Source: Channallabes apus
Lineage: Eukaryota; Chordata; Actinopteri; Siluriformes; Clariidae
NCBI GenBank assembly: GCA_030522415.1
Contig: CM060104.1
Location: forward strand, 26,984,431 to 27,048,430
Direction of reading: 5' to 3'
DNA length: 64,000 nt
Shown here piece after piece: positions 59,566 to 64,000 of this stretch (the first letter of the stretch is position 1; each line of letters opens with the position of its first letter). The notes beneath the pieces were generated by a model. The model ran no database searches and was not told the origin of the DNA. It was given only the letters and a program-made list of their open reading frames with translations. Both the position numbers and the translations under genes were made by a program.

Positions 59566-60305
59566 TCACCACCTTCCGTTCTAAATTCCACTCTTTGCTG
59601 TGCTTCATCTTTTCACCCTTCACCCCACACTCACTCCTTTTCCCCTGTAATAACTGTCCTCTATGCCTTCACTTACTCCATGTGATTGACACTTCACGTG
59701 GAAGAGCATGACATTATTCGGTCACGTGTGTCGTCACTCTGAACAGGGAATTGGTCATGTGCAGTACAATGGTCTGTAGTTTTCAGTTACAGAAACTCTG
59801 ACAGTAGCTCAGGCTTATATTAACGCACACGTTCTGATGCGTTATCGCTTGTATAATAAAGGCTCATTCACAGGGATGTGTTAATATTTAATATTTATGG
59901 AAGGAGTCTTCAGTGTCAGAGCTTTGTAACAACACAAGCTCTAACAACATGTGTTTAGTTGAATTATTTAATATCTCTAACGAGTAAAACTCTGCTTTCC
60001 GCTCCACATCCAGTTCTCCATCTCGCTCCACTCTGGAATGTCACCAAGGCCACTGCCGTGTTTCATTTCCAAAGTTTTGCCTGCGTTGCAGTTTCAGTAA
60101 ACACGTCCACGTGTTATTCGGTCCCGAACACCACCGAACAGCTTAACTTTTACCAGGACTGTATTAAATCTTGTCTTGAATGTTCAGACAGATGGAGACT
60201 ATTTGCATAAGTCTTTCCATTCAGCTATGAGCGTGTTTTTTTCCCTTTTGTTAGATCTTGTGGTTTTTACACTGGAATGAAAAAGGGACAAAAGTGATGG
60301 AGAGT

Positions 60306-60344
<39 letters not shown>

Positions 60345-60950
60345 GAAGTGCTGAAACATCTGCATCCGGTACTGAGAGCAGAAGCAGAACACAAAGACAG
60401 TTAATCCTTCAAGTCTTTTTGAGTTTATGAAGAGTTTAACACTTAACATGATAGTTATAGAAATTATATTAATTAATCTATTACAATAGCTTATAAAACA
60501 AGGTTGGACATGATGAGCGTTCTTCAGTATATTCCTAAATGTCTGTGTGTAATATTCTGTGTAACGATACATGTACATATACTGTACGTTACCTACTAAA
60601 TATCTCAATATTTCCAACATCTGAGTTTTTATGTGTTCTTCTCCTGTGGTCTCTGTGGCGTATAATTGAGATAATGGACTTCTGCAGCATTTTTCAGTTT
60701 AGTTTACAAACAATTGACTGTAATAATCAAAACGTCAAAACAGATGTCAGAAAGTCAGAAACCAAAAACAGGAAGTCTAACCTTGAGCATTTCAGTCACT
60801 ACACTTGATATGAAGAATGCAAACACACAGATTTCAAAATGTCTGCTTTCTCAATACAAAGAATTAATGTCCTAGAAAACTGGATAATTAAAAGTTCCAA
60901 TAAAAGGGTTCTACTTAAAAACTTTGATGAAACATCCAGAGTCCTTCTAA
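59566..60950. other. prtfdc1 intron 4: no feature recognised apart from a GA array
   Basis: Unassigned, low-GC intronic sequence. A GA microsatellite lies at 60311-60341. No HPRT exon 5 or 6 sequence was recognised here. Confidence 0.5.
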
Positions 60951-61281
60951 AGTATGTTCTAATCACTTAGTTACTGTATGTCAACGTATATTTCACGTAT
61001 CTGTACTTTACTTCATTAGTTTTATTAGAGGCTACCTTTTTACTTTAACTCCACTACATCCTACAGCAATTATCAGTACTTTTACTTCACTATGGTTCCG
61101 CACCACGTTGCGTTACATAACTACAGAAACGGAAATTATTGCGGACAGCAATGAAAATATCACAGTCACAGTCAGGAGAGAGAGAGAGAGAGAGAGAGAG
61201 AGAAGCTTTTACTATGATTTTAAGGCTACTGTGAGCTAAAACAAGCTGTAAATGAGAAGGTGAGTACTTTTGTACTTTTAC
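60950..61281. repeat. Tol2/hAT-like 'acttttacttaagta' repeat, left part (interrupted by piggyBac)
   Basis: Sequence rich in tactttacttcatt and agtacttttactt resembles the ends of Tol2-like non-autonomous elements. It resumes at 63097 after the piggyBac insertion and ends near 63197 with 'gtactttgccctcctctg'. A GA microsatellite lies at 61172-61202. No clear 8-bp duplication was found, so bounds are approximate. Confidence 0.45.
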
Positions 61282-61595
61282 TTAACCCTATGATGCACGA
61301 GTGGTATGACCCTACACTCTTCCATAAATGGGTCATTTTTGACCCACCTATAAAAGTCAATGTGTTTTATATTATTTTTGTCATTTTGGTTGTGAATAAT
61401 GAATTGTAACATAGTCTGTATTACATTTTAGACCACACAAAAATGATTTCATGTTTGAAATTGTATTATTTTTCACTTTATTACAGATTTTGAACATTTT
61501 GATATTTAAAAAGCAAATATTATACAGAACAGCAATAGAACAATGTCAACATTCATTATGTGTATGTGTGTAAATGTCTGGTCATTGACAGTTCC

Positions 61596-62700
61596 TCACT
61601 CTTTTCTATTCTCTTGCAGATAAGTCTCTGTGTTTGCTAAAGTGTTTGATGTGATAGTCCCTGTTTTGCCTTCTTGTCTCCTCACTGCATGCAGTTGTGA
61701 CAGACTACATGCTTGGCTGTGATCATTGCACACAGGCACATTGCACTTCCCACACCTATTGCTGACTTTGCGATCTTTGTTACTTGGGCAGATCTGACAC
61801 CTCTTTCTCTTCAGTTGGCCCTGTCTGCTTCTGTCCTTTGGCTGGGTTGTGGGTTTTGTCACTCCACACCTTCCCATTGCTTCAATTATCGGGGTTTGCA
61901 GTTGTGGGCAGCCTTTCAGTCGACTCCTCATGTGTGGTGTGACAAGCTCCTTTGAGAGCTCTTTGAGGAAGAGTCGTCGTGCATTGGTGATACCTCTGTT
62001 GAATTCAGGGTGCTGAGTCGTGAAAAAGGTATAGGCATTTAGGGTGGCGATGTCAAGGATGTTGTACCACAGCACCATGGGCCACCTCTGTGTTTGTCGC
62101 TTGCAGGTGTAGGCGCCAACCATCTGGTCCATGGTGTCAACACCCCTTTGGTCTTGTTATAAAATGTGATCACTTCTGTTTTTTTCTTTCTGGTGTTTTC
62201 ATCCACCATTTTATTGTGGTGCATCGTGTTCAGGAGGACAACAGCCATTCCTTTCTTTCTGACGTAGCTGGCCATAGTAATGCTGCCATTGAATCCAAAC
62301 TCTGTGCTGTGAACCTCCCTGGACTTGGAAGCCTTCATCAGAGGAGGGATATCTGGCTTGTTCTGCCGTAGAGTCCCCACAATAGTGAGATCCATTTCCA
62401 GGAGATGCTGGGCAAGAGGCACACTGGTGAAAAAATTATCCGTGGTGATGTTGCGACAACTGCCGGACAATGTTCTTCACCAGATTCTTCTGAACTTCTT
62501 CCCCTGGTTGTCTCCCTGTGTAAACCATCCCATCTACTGCATATGGGATGCGTGCATCACAAACCCAGAAGATCTTTAGGCCGTACTTGGTGGGCTTGCT
62601 TGGCATGTACTGCAAAAACTTACTCCTGCCCCTGAATGGCACAAGCTGTTCATCCACAGTGACACAATCACTGGGAATGAATCACTGTCTGCAGTTGACT
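61596..62700 (-). pseudogene. Truncated piggyBac transposase pseudogene
   Basis: Read on the minus strand, three open segments (62657-62436, 62470-62039, 62132-61596) join end to end into the central and C-terminal parts of a PGBD-like transposase. Two small frame shifts separate them. The region before VDEQLVPF is absent: an in-frame stop lies just upstream, followed by unrelated repeat sequence. All three DDD-motif regions can still be read, so decay is fairly recent. The C-terminal Cys/His cluster is intact in one frame. Confidence 0.88.
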
Positions 62701-62836
62701 ACAATTACATTTAGAATGTAATAATTGTTATTGTCAGATTGTTAGATGAGGCTGATGGTTGTATGCAATACATTTCACTACATGTTGTACATGTATAACT
62801 ATGCATGTGACAATAAACTTTGACTTGACTTGACTT
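62695..62836 (+). repeat. Interspersed repeat tail inside the piggyBac element
   Basis: This segment ends in a GACTTGACTTGACTTGA-type simple tail after 'gcatgtgacaataaactt', a 3' end common to several fish retroposons. It occupies the place where the transposase N-terminal coding part would be expected. Class is uncertain. Confidence 0.4.
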
Positions 62837-63199
62837 GAGGTTCCCATGAAATTGTATGGGAAATGCATGTGGGTCTTTTTTGACCCACTTATGGAAACTT
62901 GGGGTAGTAATACAAATATTATAATTTCTTAAAAAGTATAAGAGGTAACTTAAACATTTTAATGGAATGATATCAAAAACATGTTATTTGAGGAATACCT
63001 GGAATATGAAAAGATAACAACTTTTCATTACAAAGATATTGCAAGAAAATGACCTCTCCGGGTCATTTTTGACCCACTTGTGCATCCTAGGGTTAAGTAG
63101 AAATGTGAATGGAGAGTTTCTACTTTAACTTGAGTAACAACTAGGGTATCCCTACTTTTACTTAACTACAGGATTTGTGTACTTTGCCCTCCTCTGATA

Positions 63200-64000
63200 C
63201 TAAAGTAACAAGTGTTGTGCTAGGTACTAATAAAAGTAATTAGTTACTATTACTAGTTATTTTCAGTAAAATTAATGCATTACTATTAGTCATCATTTTG
63301 TATAGCAGTAATATAGCAATAATATTACGTGTCACTAAGGAAACACACCACAGACAAAAATAAACATTGTGCATTTCGCATGTGATGATGTCACCATAAA
63401 TAAATAAATGTATTATAAAGTCGACCGTAGGCAGATTTCAATCATATTGTACACTAGATGTGCCTGTGACTTAATTCGCGTGGAATTTAATGTTTACAAT
63501 GTACAGCACTCTCGAATTTTGAGATGAGCTAATAATTTGTTTTTTTGGTAGATTTTTTTTTTTTATGATATAAGGGCGTTTTCTATTTAAAATTCAAATG
63601 AGCATATATTTTCTTTGCATGGGCTGATTGTGATGAAACAAAGCCCATATGTTACCTCAAGCTCAGCCAAATACACCTGTGAAAACCTCATTAAAATTCG
63701 TTCAGTAATTTTTATGTGATACATACACAAATAAACAGACAAAGATTCCAAAAACTAACTTGATGTATTCTGTTACTCAGGTCACATCCTCCCAAATAAT
63801 TTTACAGTTTACAGTAATTTTACAGTTTATATGTAATAGATAAAACTAGACATTCAGCTATAAACAATTTGTACGTGGAGGACCGAAATGTACAGATGCT
63901 TCACATAGAAGTTAAGCAAAAGTAACGCAAATTATGAGTCTCACTGTTCTTATACATGTAGTATTATGTGAGTTCATTTGTTGATTTTTGTTCCCTTTCT
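63200..64000. other. prtfdc1 intron 4: unassigned sequence to window edge
   Basis: AT-rich, with no exon, SINE or transposon end recognised. The next expected exon (18 nt in HPRT1) would be hard to see by eye, so its absence is not certain. Confidence 0.4.

Larger units (their letters stand above)
61286..63092 (-). mobile_element. piggyBac-family transposon with TTAA target duplications, transposase broken
   Basis: Both ends carry the inverted repeat CCCTA(T/G)GATGCAC(G/A)AGTGG, and both are flanked by TTAA (61282-61285 and 63093-63096), the piggyBac insertion signature. Minus-strand transposase pieces run from about 62700 to 61596. They include VDEQLVPFRG (first catalytic Asp), ITTDNFFTSVPLAQ (second) and DTMDQM (third, in a shifted frame). 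The C-terminus is a cysteine-rich zinc-binding tail with CQIC, CGKC and CNDH motifs. Frameshifts near 62460 and 62146 split the frame, and the N-terminal part is missing, replaced by another repeat tail at about 62695-62836. The palindrome GGGTCATTTTTGACCC lies close to each end. It sits within a hAT-like repeat inside a prtfdc1 intron. It looks immobile by itself. Confidence 0.9.

Overview
The window looks like a teleost nuclear genome, probably an otophysan and possibly a catfish. The grounds are a low-GC background, split genes with GT-AG introns, many CA/GT/GA/CT/AAT microsatellites, V-SINE-type (HE1/DANA/Mermaid-like) tRNA-derived SINEs, and many dead Tc1/mariner, hAT, pogo and piggyBac copies. 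The species call is inference from repeat families remembered from fish genomes.

Only two protein-coding genes could be supported, both on the + strand in the right third. enkur (enkurin; five coding exons, 44270-49767, 259 codons) appears complete. A PRTFDC1/HPRT-like purine phosphoribosyltransferase begins at 51057; its first four exons are visible, and the rest should lie to the right of the window. The order ENKUR then PRTFDC1 in the same direction matches what I know of human 10p12, which favours prtfdc1 over hprt1. Enkurin is an axonemal/TRPC-scaffold protein. Its start codon is preceded by two tandem RFX X-box-like palindromes and a TATA box, a layout expected for a motile-cilium gene. 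About 340 bp upstream lies a compact E-box/CRE/ETS/E-box cluster that looks like a separate housekeeping-type promoter.

Layout: 1-43.8 kb has no recognised gene and is a mosaic of SINEs, Tc1-like relics, hAT MITEs, LINE fragments, minisatellites and unassigned sequence. Notable nests are a CpG-rich MITE inside a Tc1-like relic (26.2-26.9 kb), a 960-bp solo LTR inside a long-TIR IS630-Tc1-mariner element (31.3-33.1 kb), back-to-back Tc1 relics (39.0-41.4 kb), and a 1.2-kb hAT element with a perfect 8-bp target duplication (41.7-42.9 kb). enkur intron 1 (44350-47998) holds a truncated SINE, a pogo/Tigger-like element and a nearly full-length Tc1-like element. Intron 2 carries a degenerate minisatellite.

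The prtfdc1 introns carry an LTR element nested in another Tc1-like copy (51.4-52.8 kb), a LINE 3' end (52.9-53.4 kb), complementary CA and GT arrays abutting exon 4, a G-rich pentamer array, a ~590-bp pyrimidine tract, and a piggyBac relic with TTAA flanks on both sides (61286-63092). No convincing tRNA, rRNA, snRNA or CRISPR feature was seen. The tRNA-like stretches are SINE heads.

The most interesting signals are regulatory: the twin X-box promoter, and the repeated use of UG-rich tracts at 3' splice sites in the two neighbouring genes.
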